Assembly (NCBI GenBank): GCA_004802725.1
Contig: SGPM01000010.1
Coordinates: forward strand, 158,655 to 222,654
Direction of reading: 5' to 3'
Source of the DNA: Antrodiella citrinella
Taxonomy: Eukaryota; Basidiomycota; Agaricomycetes; Polyporales; Steccherinaceae
DNA length: 64,000 nt
Shown: piece after piece, positions 24,249-35,443 of the stretch
Layout: each line of letters opens with the position of its first letter
Position numbering within the stretch: the first letter of the stretch is position 1
The notes under the pieces: generated by a model
Databases searched by the model: none
The model's input: only the letters and a program-made list of their open reading frames with translations
Told to the model about the DNA's origin: nothing
Translations under genes and position numbers: made by a program

Positions 24249-27200
24249 TTACTGGACAGACCCGAAGCCGCTCTGGCAGTTCTGGAATGCAATGGGCACG
24301 CTTCCGCTGCGCATGTAGCAGATCTTCGCGGTCACGCAGTCGCCCGTGCAAGATGTGGTACGAACGGAGCTCTTTCCCTGCAAGGTGGTGAACGTCTACA
24401 ATCGAACGCGTCAGTCAGCATGCAGAGGTCAGTGTGTAGATTCAGAGATACGTACCGAGACGAGGGCGGGGTTTGCCTCCATCTCTACACATATGAAAGG
24501 TGATCTGTCAGTGAGGTTTTGGAGCCAAGTACGGAATTCACTTACGTTCGGTGACCTTGTGCCACCAGGTTGCGTTCAGAGGGTCGTTGGGGCCCCAGGT
24601 GATGTTGGCGCCATACGTCTCACGGGTGTTGTACTCATAAGCGAACGTAGGACCATTTTGCAGCTGGTCGTCGAGTGCGGCGAAGGCGTTGACGTCGGTC
24701 TTCCAAGTGTGGGCGTCCAAGATCTCGAACGTCTGCACGAGGATGAGTCAGGATGAGAGCACAGACATTATAGGATGGGATACGGACGTTCGAATCCACC
24801 TCATAAACACGGAAACCGGAGTTCAGGTTGGTGAGGGGCGTGATGGATGGAGCAATCTACAATGTCTCTGTAAGCGACCGATCAGGTTGAGAGACGAGGC
24901 TAGAGATGTACCCAGGCAACATTCTGCGCGGTCGATTCGCTGATAGATGTTGCGTTGTTGGCATAAAATATCTCGAATTGATCCTCGTGTGTGTGACCGA
25001 AGAAGATGGCTGTTTGAACAGTAAATACCAAGGTTGGTACACCACAAATGTTGAGACGTACCAGTAATGGTGTTAGAGAAACGGTCAACGCTAGTGCAAT
25101 CTTGTGAGTTCAGATATTCAAACGTCAGGTGATGTTCACGCTCACATCTGATAGACTACGAGTGTGTCGTGCCAGTGGTCAGAGCCCGCAAATACGATAA
25201 AATATGTAATGACTCACAAAGATTGGTCGGGTTCCCCAACGGGTTCGATCCATCCCAGCCAGAAAGAACGTGTCCCATAACCCAGGCTGACGCGACAAGT
25301 TAGGTCAGAAAGTGAAAAAAAACCTTGCCATACCTTTTTCACCAGCATCCTCAGCTGCCTGAAGCTCGTCCGTCAAGAACCTCAACATGCCGGAGTTGTC
25401 GGGCTGCGACATGTTGATGTAGTTGAAGTAGTTCGCCCTGTCATAACCATAAGAATACGTTTGCTCAAACACTAATGGCAATGTATAGTGCTTACTTGTA
25501 CCCTGAGAAAGATAATGAATGATCAGAGAAGGGTAGTCTTGTGTAAGATACCAATACTTACACATGTCGGTGTTGAGTGTGATAATCCTTAAGCCATCCT
25601 GACGTTGGACCATATAGGCTGAGTAGTGGGCACGTGCAAGTGCGACAGCAGCTTCAGGAAGCCATCCTTCGTGTTGCCAAAGAAGAGCAAGATGGTCGTA
25701 GTTCCTGATTTACTCAGTATTACACCCTTGGATTTGTTCAATTCAAGCGCAGACTCACCAGCTGAACTGACTCGCGAGAGTTCCTCCAAGAGTATGGGGC
25801 GCATCTTGAGCTCTATCAGACGTGTTGTTAGTCTATCTCCGCAATGCCAAGCATAAAACGTACTGGTTATAGCTGTCATGGTTGCCCAAGACAGCGTATA
25901 CAGGGCCAGAGCCCAATGTGCGCTTTAAAAGATCATAAAGGACCGTCTGGTTCGCACAATGTCAGTACATATGTACAATCGCGATCAGTTCAAGAAAAGT
26001 ACCTCGGCATATGTAACGTAGTCCCTGGATAGAAGCTAAGGAGATTTATGTTTGGATAAGAAGAATCTACCACATACCTGGAAAGTTGGTTGTCTGGGTC
26101 ATGCGACACCAGATCACCCGTGAACACTGTGAAGTCGAACCCAGCCTTCTGGGTTCCCGTGAGAGCTGGAATAGATTCAAGAGCAGAGAGCACAAGCGCA
26201 ATGGGGGCGTCGCTGTAAGTCCGAGACGTCTTTCAGTTAATGTCTTGAATCGAGATATGCAATGGAACGTACCAGCCGTATGCACCGAATCGTGGAGCTG
26301 GCACAAGTGTTTTGTTCGGACTCGATGGGTTGAAGTTGTTCTCACGGCAGCACTGACCGCCAGTGCAGTCGGACTCGGCACCATTGGCGTACCCTGGTAA
26401 AATTAAATCAATAACCGTTGACCGGATAGTATGACAAGGCAGAGTCTCACGAGCATCAAGATGCAGATCTGAAAGATGCAAAACCTTGAGACGTTCACCA
26501 CTCGGTTTTTTCGGAGCAAGAGCAGCTTGAGGTTTAGGCTTTGCAAACCAACTCGTCAGGTTCAACTGTGACACGGGGGGAAGGGGGCAGAGACCCAAAA
26601 AGTTTTGGCAGAGCATCTAGAGCAAATATGAGCAAAAATCGGCTGAGCATCTCAGAACGCGTTTACCTGTCCATCAAGGCCACCAATGTCTGCGTTAGCT
26701 ACCACTTGAGTAACGACGGAACCAAGGCCAAGAGGACCAAACTCAGTGAAACAATCGCTGTTGAAGTTGAAATGGTTGCAGATGGCCACAGCAAGAGCCG
26801 GTCCCTCGGATGGAGCCGCCATGGCGAGGAACTTGGCTACCTCGAGCCCAGCCTGGCAGCGAGTGCAGGTGTCAGAACCAAACACCGCACTAGAAGCAAT
26901 AGACAATATCTGTTCGATGGCATGTGCCAATAACAAAGAGTCTGAGGCCTTCGGGGGAAGGGGATGAGGATCAGCAGTATCATTCTAGTAAAGTCGCGTT
27001 GAGAAAAATTGAGACCGGAGACGAGTATCGAGAACAGACCTTGGGTATAGTTGCAGGGTTAGTGAGAGAATTGGGGTATGTCTTGAGCTGTATATACGCA
27101 TCAGTACACAAGGATTCGAATGCGTGTGCTAACGAACTGACCAAAACCGGGTCAGTAATGACTGGCTGAACCTGAGCAGAGGTCGCAGTAGGGTTGTTGT

Positions 27201-27357
27201 AGTATTCCTTGTAGATGGAGGTGGGGAAGGCGCCGGGTGCAGTGAACGCGAGCGGGCCGAAAGGGTTCGTCGTGTTTGCGATGGGAGCAGCAGCCTGGGA
27301 TGCTACGAGCCCAAGGAAAGGCGCGATGGCGGCAGCAACCTTGAGTGAGAACATCAT
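24249..27357 (-). CDS. Secreted acid sphingomyelinase-like phosphodiesterase (saposin B plus metallophosphatase)
   Basis: The start at 27357 gives MMFSLKVAAAIAPFLGLVAS, a clear signal peptide. A saposin B domain follows with CTRCQAGLEVAKFL and a paired Cys pattern. The catalytic domain then shows metallophosphatase motifs in order: VLHLSDLHLDA, FTVFTGDLVSHD, VYAVLGNHDS and, near 24970, FGHTHEDQFEIFYAN. An ASMase-like YANGAESDCTGGQCC segment is also present. The family hydrolyses sphingomyelin or related phosphodiesters with zinc, usually in lysosome/vacuole or outside the cell. Since fungi have little sphingomyelin, the natural substrate is uncertain. Many short introns break the gene. An in-frame 54-base stretch (27141-27088) with GTCAGT...ACAG borders is probably also an intron. 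The end around 24250 is Cys-rich. Confidence 0.9.
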
Positions 27358-28070
27358 CGAAAGTTGTCGCAGAGAGTTGCTCCCAAGGGTGAGAGTTGCG
27401 AAGTCCTCAAGAAGCATCTCCGTGAACCGATGCCGGGACTAAATACGAAACAAACGAGACAACTTCCCCACCATGTCGTACGCGATGTCTGACCGCAGAT
27501 ATCAACGTGCGTCGGATATGGGTTCTATCGAGCATACAAGCTACAACAATTGTTGGTGGCTTGTTCCCGCAAGTGTTCCTGTCAGACTGCGTCGGAACAG
27601 GCAGCGGCATATCACAATATTGTATGATGACCGCCATGTTATATTGAGCATAAGTACTAGGGTCGAGTATAAGTCGAGCATGTGCGTGCATGTGCGTGAG
27701 CTTTTGCGGGTGAACCGTGAGGTCAACGAACAGACCGTGCGATCGATTGATGGGTGGCACGTGAAAGGATACTCTGCACCCGCCGGTGACGACTGGCGAC
27801 GACAACTCCCAATTTGACTACCACAGCCAGCAGGATATGTAAGGTATATGAATTCGCATGAACGTCTTCGGCGAGAAAGCAATCGTAAGGTCAGGAACCC
27901 CAATCGGTCACAGCAAAGAGGATGAGCGACAGCTAGGATACAAGGGAAGATAGAGAGACGTGAGGGATGGCGATGGTAGTACAAATGTGCATATTACTGA
28001 CGGTGAGCAACGCATAGGTGAGTACATTGATCATTGCAAACAACAGATTGTGTCTGACCTTGATTTCTGT
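27358..28070. other. Upstream region of the sphingomyelinase gene, no gene seen
   Basis: Open frames on both strands here are short, overlap each other and lack recognisable motifs. The region probably holds the sphingomyelinase promoter. Confidence 0.4.
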
Positions 28071-28370
28071 TCAACGTTCAACAGTAATTTGGAATAGATT
28101 CTGTGAGGGAGCATCTCGCAGTGACATGCTCGCCTCAGCACATGCATGTCGCGCACATGCATTCGTCTCTGCCGCAGCTCTCCGCTCCTCTTCTTGTCTC
28201 CTTATCGCAACCTTTTGCAACGCTTTCTCCTCTGCGAGCCTTCTTGACTCCGTCCAGAGGCGCAACGTATAGTCGTGCAACGATCGCGTATATGATATCA
28301 GTGCGTTCTCGTCGCCCATTCCGCGGTTCGCAGAGTTGGCAAGCATTTCGCCGAGAATGATGATGAGCAA
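28071..28370 (-). CDS. Possible small hypothetical protein (99 residues)
   Basis: An uninterrupted minus frame encodes MLIIILGEMLANSANRGMGD followed by a strongly helical, charged stretch (RRLAEEKALQKVAIRRQEEE). The Arg/Glu/Ala-rich heptad-like composition looks more like a real protein than random DNA. There is no family match I know and no supporting splice structure. Expression evidence would be needed to trust it. Confidence 0.35.
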   Translation of the reverse strand: MLIIILGEMLANSANRGMGDENALISYTRSLHDYTLRLWTESRRLAEEKALQKVAIRRQEEERRAAAETNACARHACAEASMSLRDAPSQNLFQITVER

Positions 28371-28836
28371 GGAGGTGTGTCGGTGTGAGAGGTCGACTGA
28401 GGATGGGGGTTGTGGGGATGGCGAGCGCGTGAACTGGTGCTACGACGGTCGGTCGTGACAGTAGTAAAGGCAGGACAAAGGCAGAATGGAGCGTCGCCCT
28501 CTGATGTTCGCGAGGGTATTTAGAGGGAGGGAGTGGATATTTTAAGGGTAAGGTTGTCTCTGGTTTCGTGGTGGCTGAGCAAGGATTCAGTTCCCCGCTA
28601 CCCCACTCGCTGTCGGCACACTGATTGATCTATTGAAGCTTGCACGGCAAGCGTAGGTCCAGGAAGTGCTCACAAGTGGTACGTGCTTCCGTTGGGTGTC
28701 CGTTCATGAATACGTTATGCTTTTCCATATGTTCGGGCGCTCTCCTCTCCCGGACTCTTCCTCTGCATATCTGCTACGTCCAATCTACGTCGGATACGGG
28801 TCCCCCCATTCCAACCTATTTCACCTGGCCAAGACG
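28371..28836. other. Intergenic region, nothing definite
   Basis: This stretch lies between two weak small gene candidates that point away from each other. It contains an A/T-rich TATTTTAA string near 28540 but no recognised element. Confidence 0.3.
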
Positions 28837-29399
28837 ATGGACGCGGAACTTCTTCTCAAGATAGCCGGAGATACGGTATGCATCTGTATTTGCACCACAG
28901 AGTGGAGTCTTGTTGACCGCCTTCCTAGCGCTTGCCCGTCTGCCTCCGCCTTTGGGGGGACAGCAGCTTTGTGAACCATGTCGTTGCCTCGGATTTCGGT
29001 GCGCAAATGAACTGGTATCTGTGAGCATGATACTTATCTCTCAGAGTGCTGTCGGCGTGAGCTATATATCAGCATCTTGCCTTCAGCTTGCCGTCCGAAT
29101 CTCGTCGCGCCGTTCCGTGGCCAGTTACGCAAATAAGAGTCAACATGCAGTCAAGTCACAAGTGCCCAATCATTCGAGCTCGGAGTGGACAAGGTTTGCT
29201 GTCTGATCTTGACGAAGAGGGTAGAAATGGACCAAGGGTGGTGCTCTTCACTCTAAAGTGTAAGTCCAACATGATTGGCTTTCTATTGGCGACGCTCCAT
29301 TCCCAATATGCGATGTCTCACTTCGAGCTTGACCTCAGCCTGACTGCCTGTGGGTCATATGTCCTGAAGAGCCAGCGGCGTTTGTTCACCTCGACGTAG
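28837..29399 (+). CDS. Tentative small spliced gene
   Basis: An ATG at 28837 gives MDAELLLKIAGDT, then a GTATGC donor at 28876. An acceptor at 28928 joins to RLPVCLRLWGDSSFVNHVVA and SDFGAQMNWYL. Two or more alternative acceptors between 29040 and 29090 could join to the frame ending at 29399. The middle exon reads like a folded, conserved sequence, but the downstream join is not decided. No family is recognised. Confidence 0.3.
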
Positions 29400-29786
29400 G
29401 ATCAGCCCGTACGATTCACCAGGTCTCATACTCAAGACCGTCGCTGCTGCAATTTCACCACATCCGCAATGCACATCCTGTTGACTAACCAAATCATCAA
29501 TCAACTTACTAGAAGCATATCTACGGAATCCCCGCGTAGTCGGTAACGACTCTAACCTCCGGAAATCAGCACATTTACATTAGTTCCCTAAAAGTGTAGT
29601 ACAGTACATCACCAGTGTTCATGTACGTATAGTTAGTTCACAGTCCAACAATGAGGCAGTTGAGTACGAGAAAGAAAGCAAGAAGGATTCATGCAAAAGT
29701 TCATCAATCATGAAGCAATCATAAAGTGTCTCTAGAATTATAAGTAAAACGGAAGAGGAATCATAGTAACCACATCACCGGTTAAG
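29400..29786. other. Intergenic region before the CSC1-type channel stop codon
   Basis: These 387 bases contain AT-rich sequence consistent with the 3' UTR of the minus-strand channel gene. No other feature was found. Confidence 0.35.
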
Positions 29787-32700
29787 TCATCGGCGTGGGG
29801 TGGATACAGGAGTCATCGAACGACGAGGTAAGACGTCCTCCTGTGCTTTGACGTCAAGTGTAACACGCAGGTTGTGGAAACGCTGCAAATCATACGCCTC
29901 GGAGCGCGCGATTCCTCCAACGTCGTTCGGAAGCCAAATGACGGGAGCTGGCGCCAGGAGTTCCGGTGCATACAGGATGCCCGACATCTCCTCTGCGTGA
30001 TCAGCAAACGGTAACGGCGGCAACCGAGGTGGGGCATCGGGATGTGTCCTCGCGGCGCGCTCGGTAGCGGTAAGGTCGTCAAGTGTTTCGGTTTCTGCAC
30101 ACGAAGGATGAGCGATGAATCCCATACAACAAAATCCGGAGAGTTTCCTTACCTAAAGGAATGGGACCTCTTGCTTGCGACTGAGTCGGCATGACGGCAA
30201 GTGTCAGAGACATCATCTCCAACACCGAAGCGAATGACCCCCTCGCACGCGTATTCCGCGTCGAGCTCACGAGACTGGTGCTCTCCTCGTCAATCTCGCG
30301 CGGCGCAGTAGGTCGCGCTGCGCGCATGAAAGTGTTCAGTGAATCGCGTGTTAGCGGGTTTAGGGAGCGACGACCAGGAAGGCGTGTTTTCCACGCGCAG
30401 TACGACTCCACGAAGACTACAACGAAGAGCGCAGCTCCGCACAAGATACCGCCCTCAACGAAGAACTCTCGACTGAGCAGGATGAGACCGAGGATCAAAG
30501 GCTGGAAAGCAAGGATCGTTCCAAGTCGCTGCATGATCCAGATTTGGAGAACGCCTCCGGTCTGTGAATGCGTGCGACCATATATGTAACCAATCAGAAA
30601 TCGATGAGCTACAGAGCGATGAGTATTTAGTACCGTCGAGCGATAATGAGACCTTACCGATGAGATTAAGCATAAGCAGTAAGGCCACCGCAGGTCCCAA
30701 AAGCGGAAAGATGAGAGTGAAGGCAGAAGCCAAGAGAATTGCGAGAGCAGAGCATCCCATTGCATAAGACGGATTGTAAGTCCTAGGATATACAGCTACA
30801 ATTGCGGTCAATCAGGTGCCAATTCAGATAGTACGAACGAACGAACCTCGGAAACGCTGGCGAGGAGTAAAAGCAGCCTTTTCTGCGCGGAGAACCCTCC
30901 ACACTCGGAAAGGTTGCAACATAAGAAGCGCGGGAAAGATCACCGCGACATTCATAGCGAGCATCATAGCAAAGGCACTTATGTAGATGGCTCCATTGGC
31001 GATTGCCTTGGTCTCCCCGATTCCGGTATTGAATGCTCGCATCGCAAAGAGAATGCAGGCGATCCCAAACATCCATATCGCAGCGATGATAACGAGGATG
31101 TAGAAGATAGACTTGAACACCACCAGTTGACTGCCAGACACAGAGACGGAGTTCCCGACTTGACCTGTATCTATCAGAGCCGTTAGATCCGTTGATTCAC
31201 GAAAATGAAACTAATCGATCAAACTTACAGTGAACGATCATGAGAGCGATCGAGATGAAGAGAGTTGCACCCACAGTCGCCGCCAATCCGGTAGCGACAC
31301 CAGCACCCAGGTTATTTGCGTTGGAAATCGTTTGGAAGAACGGAAAGTAGTGGGCAAATTCAGGCGCGGTGGCCAGAGACAGGCCGGCGGCCGCGGTCAC
31401 TGGAAATGATAAGTCCGTGTAAATAAATCGTGAGGGTTACAGCACTTACAACCAGCACCCAATAGGAAAGCCACCATCACGACAATGGTCCAGAAGGCAA
31501 GACCTCGCATGAAGCCCCCTTCATTCTGGAGCTCGTCCCACCGTATGTCCTCCTTGGCTCTGCCGTCGATCAGCTGGATACCAGGAATGTGACGCAAGCC
31601 TTTCCCAATCAACAACCAGCCCTTGATGCGTGCGCCATCTGCAATGTCGTTGTAGCTCTCCGTCTGTGCTTCGTTGATCTCGTAGTTGATAGCTTTTAGT
31701 TTCGACCGCCACAGGCTAATGTCTGAGTAAATATGTCCAAGATCTTCGTGGTCCATTCCCGAGAGTGGGCGTACGAACGGCTGCTGGGGCTGCAGCCGTA
31801 GGTGGGGTGGAGGTTGCTCTTCCTCCGTGACACCCCGGTTGCGCAGAGGGAAAGTTTCCCGACGCTCTTCTGGAGGTGTCCCCGCTCCCCCATTCTTGTT
31901 CCTAGGTGGTCTTGGGCGACGTCTCGAGCTTCCTCGGGTATCGTACTCCTCTCCATGTTGGAAAGCCTCCGGCGCGTCGTGCATGACGTCTACCCAATCG
32001 TCTTCAGGTAATTCTGGGATGACATTGGGTCCTCGCTGGAAGGAGAGCCACTGATGCGACGGCAGACCCTCATTGAATGCAGCGGTATCCCAAGAGCTAT
32101 GCATGTTAGGACCGTACAGAGCAGTGTCTGGCAACGGCGAATCAGTGAATACGGGAACATGTTGACCGTTCTTCTCTATCGTGACTTGGCTTCCAATAGG
32201 CAGACGTCCAAACGCTTCAGAATTTCGATTCACCTCCTGGAATCGACTACCAACGACCCGGGAGCGGAATGACTCCGCTAGGCTAGGTCCTGCTGCCCGC
32301 GTCTCGGTCTCGTCCTCAGTGAAGTGTCCACCATTGATACCTTCGGAGACTCGCAACTTGTAATATTGCGAAGGCATCACATAGGAAGTGGGAGGCGGAA
32401 GAGATGACGAGCCGTATGCAGGATTTCGTCTTCTCCGAGGTCGATTCTAAGCATTCATCAGTATATATTAGCTCAAGATTGTGATCAGAGCACACCGTTG
32501 ATCCTGCCAATGGTCGGGGTCGACTAATATATGGCTTGGAAGGATCGCCGGGGACCGTCCTAGGAATTGGGATAATTTCGGCCAGAGAAGGGTCCGGAGT
32601 AGAAAGCTTGAACGAGCTAATGTATTTGGTTTCTGAAATCTCCAGATTCTCTAGAATTTCATCACGTTCTTCAATGAGCAGGGCAAGACGCGTGGTATCA

Positions 32701-34142
32701 CTAAGTTCAGAGTTAAATACGTTTCTCCTCTGCGCAACAGTAGTTGTATGGCATACCCAATAGAGAAGAGATGTTGTACGTCGATTTCTAGGTTTGCAGC
32801 TTCTTCGCTCTCCAGGTCACCATGACGTCTTGTAGACCTTCGTGTCCGGCCTTCTTCGGGGCTTTCCAGGAGGACACTTAAACCAGCTTTCTGAATGAAA
32901 GTTTTCAACCGCTTTTCGCCCCATCCAACGAAACCAGGGTTGTAACGCGCGGACAACCATCCCATCTCTTGATTTTGACACCTAACCTCTGTCCACCGGC
33001 GCCTGAGATCGACCAACCTATTGAATTCGTGGATGATCTTCCAAAGCACAGGGATAATTCCCAGTACGATGGCCAAGACAGTCAAAATGATTACACGTGT
33101 GCGGGCAGCAGTCGTGCGCGTGTCGTCTATGAGTTGCAAGAGTCTAAGAAGGCTGAGATCTTGTAGAACGGAGTATACGCCTGTGAAAGTCGATGGTGGC
33201 GCGGAGTGCGCAAGACATGGTGTTGAGACGGTGTACAAGGGAAGCAGGCCAGCTAAACCGAGTACACTCCACCATAGCACAATCAGCAAGCAGACCCATA
33301 GCGTTCTTTGCATGAGAAGTTCGTCAGATGGGAATAGCTCAGCATCTATCTCCGCTGATTTTCCACTGTCGCTCACGTCGGTGGGGATAGGCGGGACAAG
33401 AGGTACATGCGGGAACAGGAAAGCCCATAGTGATCGACTAAGAGGCTTGGGACGTAAACTACGCAGAGACGTTAGGCATAACGAAACTGCATAAAAAGCT
33501 CCACTCACCCAGGTTGAACAAACCATTCTCTCAAACCATATACCTGACGATAGCGAGGTCTAATAATAGCGAATAATAACTACCCCGACATCATTAGTGA
33601 GGACATCGAACTTGTGACGTTCTCTATGATGCACTCACCCATAAAAGCAATCCGATAGCAGTGGGGATCAAAACAGTAGATAGAAGTCCGATAGATGAGG
33701 CGTCCAATCCATCTCCAATGCAAACTGCGCCTGTCCGAAGGGCGGAGGATATGAACTCAGATTCCGGGAGTGCTGCAGTCATCTCTCTTGTTACATAGGG
33801 TGACTGGCCAAGAGGAATAAGTGTCGCAGGGGGTCCAGAGATGATAATGAAAGAATTAAATGCGAAAACATCGCGGGTATCGCGGGGGGATGGTGGTATA
33901 GAAGTTGGAGTCAGCGTCAGAGACCCAGAATGTCCAGGTATTGGAAATGGTGTAGGTGAGTGTATATGTGGCGAGGATGTCAACGAAGGGAGTGTTGTCG
34001 CGCTAATATGAGTTCCAGATGATTCTGGTACTGCGTTGTTACTAGTATTCCACCAGAATTCATGGGAATCGGAAGACGCCGAGGTTGGTTGGATAGGTCG
34101 TGGTGTCAAATGAATGACGGAGGACGTTGCAGACGTGATCAT
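29787..34142 (-). CDS. CSC1/OSCA/TMEM63-family stress-gated cation channel (DUF221)
   Basis: A long multi-exon gene encodes a Ser/Thr-rich extracellular N-terminus, then membrane helices (LSTVLIPTAIGLLLW joined to VYGLREWFVQPG and LRPKPLSRSLWAFLFPHVPL). Next comes a soluble loop matching the PHM7 cytosolic part. Multiple helices of the 7TM core follow: GFMRGLAFWTIVVMVAFLLG, FKSIFYILVIIAAIWMFGIA, YAMGCSALAILLASAFTLIF and ILAFQPLILGLILLSREFF. The C-terminal tail is hydrophilic and acidic. Known family members are osmotically or mechanically gated calcium-permeable channels of plasma or internal membranes. The start at 34142 (MITSATSSVI) is preferred. An in-frame ATG at 34289 would extend it upstream. 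Exon joins in the middle were not all fixed, so the protein length is uncertain. Confidence 0.85.
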
Positions 34143-34494
34143 GAATACCCTCTCGCAGGGTTGGTATCGTAGGATGGTATCGTGGAAGAGGTGGTATCTA
34201 TCGTGGCGAGAAACAAGGAGCGTTGGGCGCAGGCTTTGGGAAGAAGAGCCACATGGAAACCAAAAACCATGCAACGACCTCTCCAACATGCTTACCTTAT
34301 TCGGTCATTCACTAACGCCGGGTTCACACCAGTCCAATGTAAAAAGCGAACACAAAGTATTAAATGATATTGGTATAAGTAAATGGAGCGCGACGACAAG
34401 AGCGCAAGAGAATCATACACACAAGCAAATCTGTAGACCAGCTGCAGACCACCACGACTGACAGAAGAGGATCAACACGTTTCGACCACGACTG
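34143..34494. other. Region between the channel start and the MGC-protein stop
   Basis: This interval should contain the channel promoter and the 3' UTR of the small gene upstream on the same strand. Nothing else stands out. Confidence 0.35.
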
Positions 34495-34821
34495 TCACGA
34501 CCAGAGGCAGAGTCGACGCGTCACAGCCACTACATACCGTCCTTCAGTCAGTATGCATCCGGAACCAGTACATGGCAGACGCACCTCTTCCTCCTTCTCA
34601 GTGCTGTACCTCTCCAGGGACGTCTCTGACCCTATCAACACGACCTGCCCGTGATGCCTGGCAAGCACCGCATGTCGTCCAGTCACCCACGGAGGGGCAT
34701 CCGATGGGATAGTGGGAGACGCAAGTTTATCCACCTTCGGCCTTCGGCTGCGTTTCTCGGAATACGTGGAAGATCTATGTTCGTCGTCGTTCATCATTTG
34801 TTTGCTGGAAGTGCACCCCAT
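34495..34821 (-). CDS. Small predicted N-myristoylated and palmitoylated protein
   Basis: The start at 34821 gives MGCTSSKQMMNDDEHRSS. Gly2 with Ser6 and a basic residue fits the N-myristoylation rule, and the adjacent Cys3 is a typical palmitoylation site. Such dual lipidation anchors small proteins to the plasma membrane or the vacuole. The rest is polar with a compact segment (PPWVTGRHAVLARHHGQVVL). Unspliced it has 108 residues. A GTGCGT donor followed 43 bases later by a TGAAG acceptor would instead end the protein after the EKEEE stretch with DGM. I do not recognise the family. It is divergent from SLY1. Confidence 0.6.
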   Translation of the reverse strand: MGCTSSKQMMNDDEHRSSTYSEKRSRRPKVDKLASPTIPSDAPPWVTGRHAVLARHHGQVVLIGSETSLERYSTEKEEEVRLPCTGSGCILTEGRYVVAVTRRLCLWS

Positions 34822-35443
34822 TGCTGTAACGATAGTGAGGATTCGTGTGAACAGGTCGAGGGAGGGAATACATACGAAAGAGCGTGGATTTTGATGTGGT
34901 TGTTCGTGAAGTGAAAAGCAAAAGAGCTATGTGGAGACCACCGAGAAATTGAAGGATGGAAGGTCTTAGAGATGAGCAGATTGTTCGTTCGCAGTATATA
35001 TGCCAAGAAACTTTAGGTCCGCGTCGGACAGAAGGGCTGATGCAGCTGAGACAAATCCGGGGGCCTTCCAACGACAGGGCTGTAGGCTGCCATTGTGGAT
35101 CGCTTGATTGATTGGCAGTGCCATGGTAATCAGCGGAGCGTCCACCCATCGCCAGCTTTCTCCAGTAAGTAAGTAGAAAACAGAAAGATGTCACAAAGTT
35201 TCGGAGTGTCTGTTGAACACCGGAATCAACGCAAAGGTACAAGAAATAGAGAGTACAAGAGAGCAGCAGATCGTCACGGTGAAAGTGAAGAACAAGTGAA
35301 CGACGTCAAGAGAGCGCGCAAACGCGAATGAGCGTCTAATACACGTTTACCATTTACCTGCTACTGCCCAAGACCCACTTTCTAATACCAACGTCGTGTT
35401 CAAACCGTGTCGACAGCAGTGATATCTTGTTGCGCTACTCGTG
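34822..35443. promoter_or_regulatory. Divergent promoter region between the MGC protein gene and SLY1
   Basis: The 622 bases separate two divergent start codons. An antisense-looking open frame (34775-35242, minus) has no recognisable content. No clear TATA or CCAAT box close to the SLY1 start was found. Confidence 0.4.

Noticed and set aside
25239..25260. GGGTTCGATCC string resembling a tRNA T-arm
   Set aside because: It lies within the sphingomyelinase gene, and no acceptor stem or anticodon arm could be built around it.
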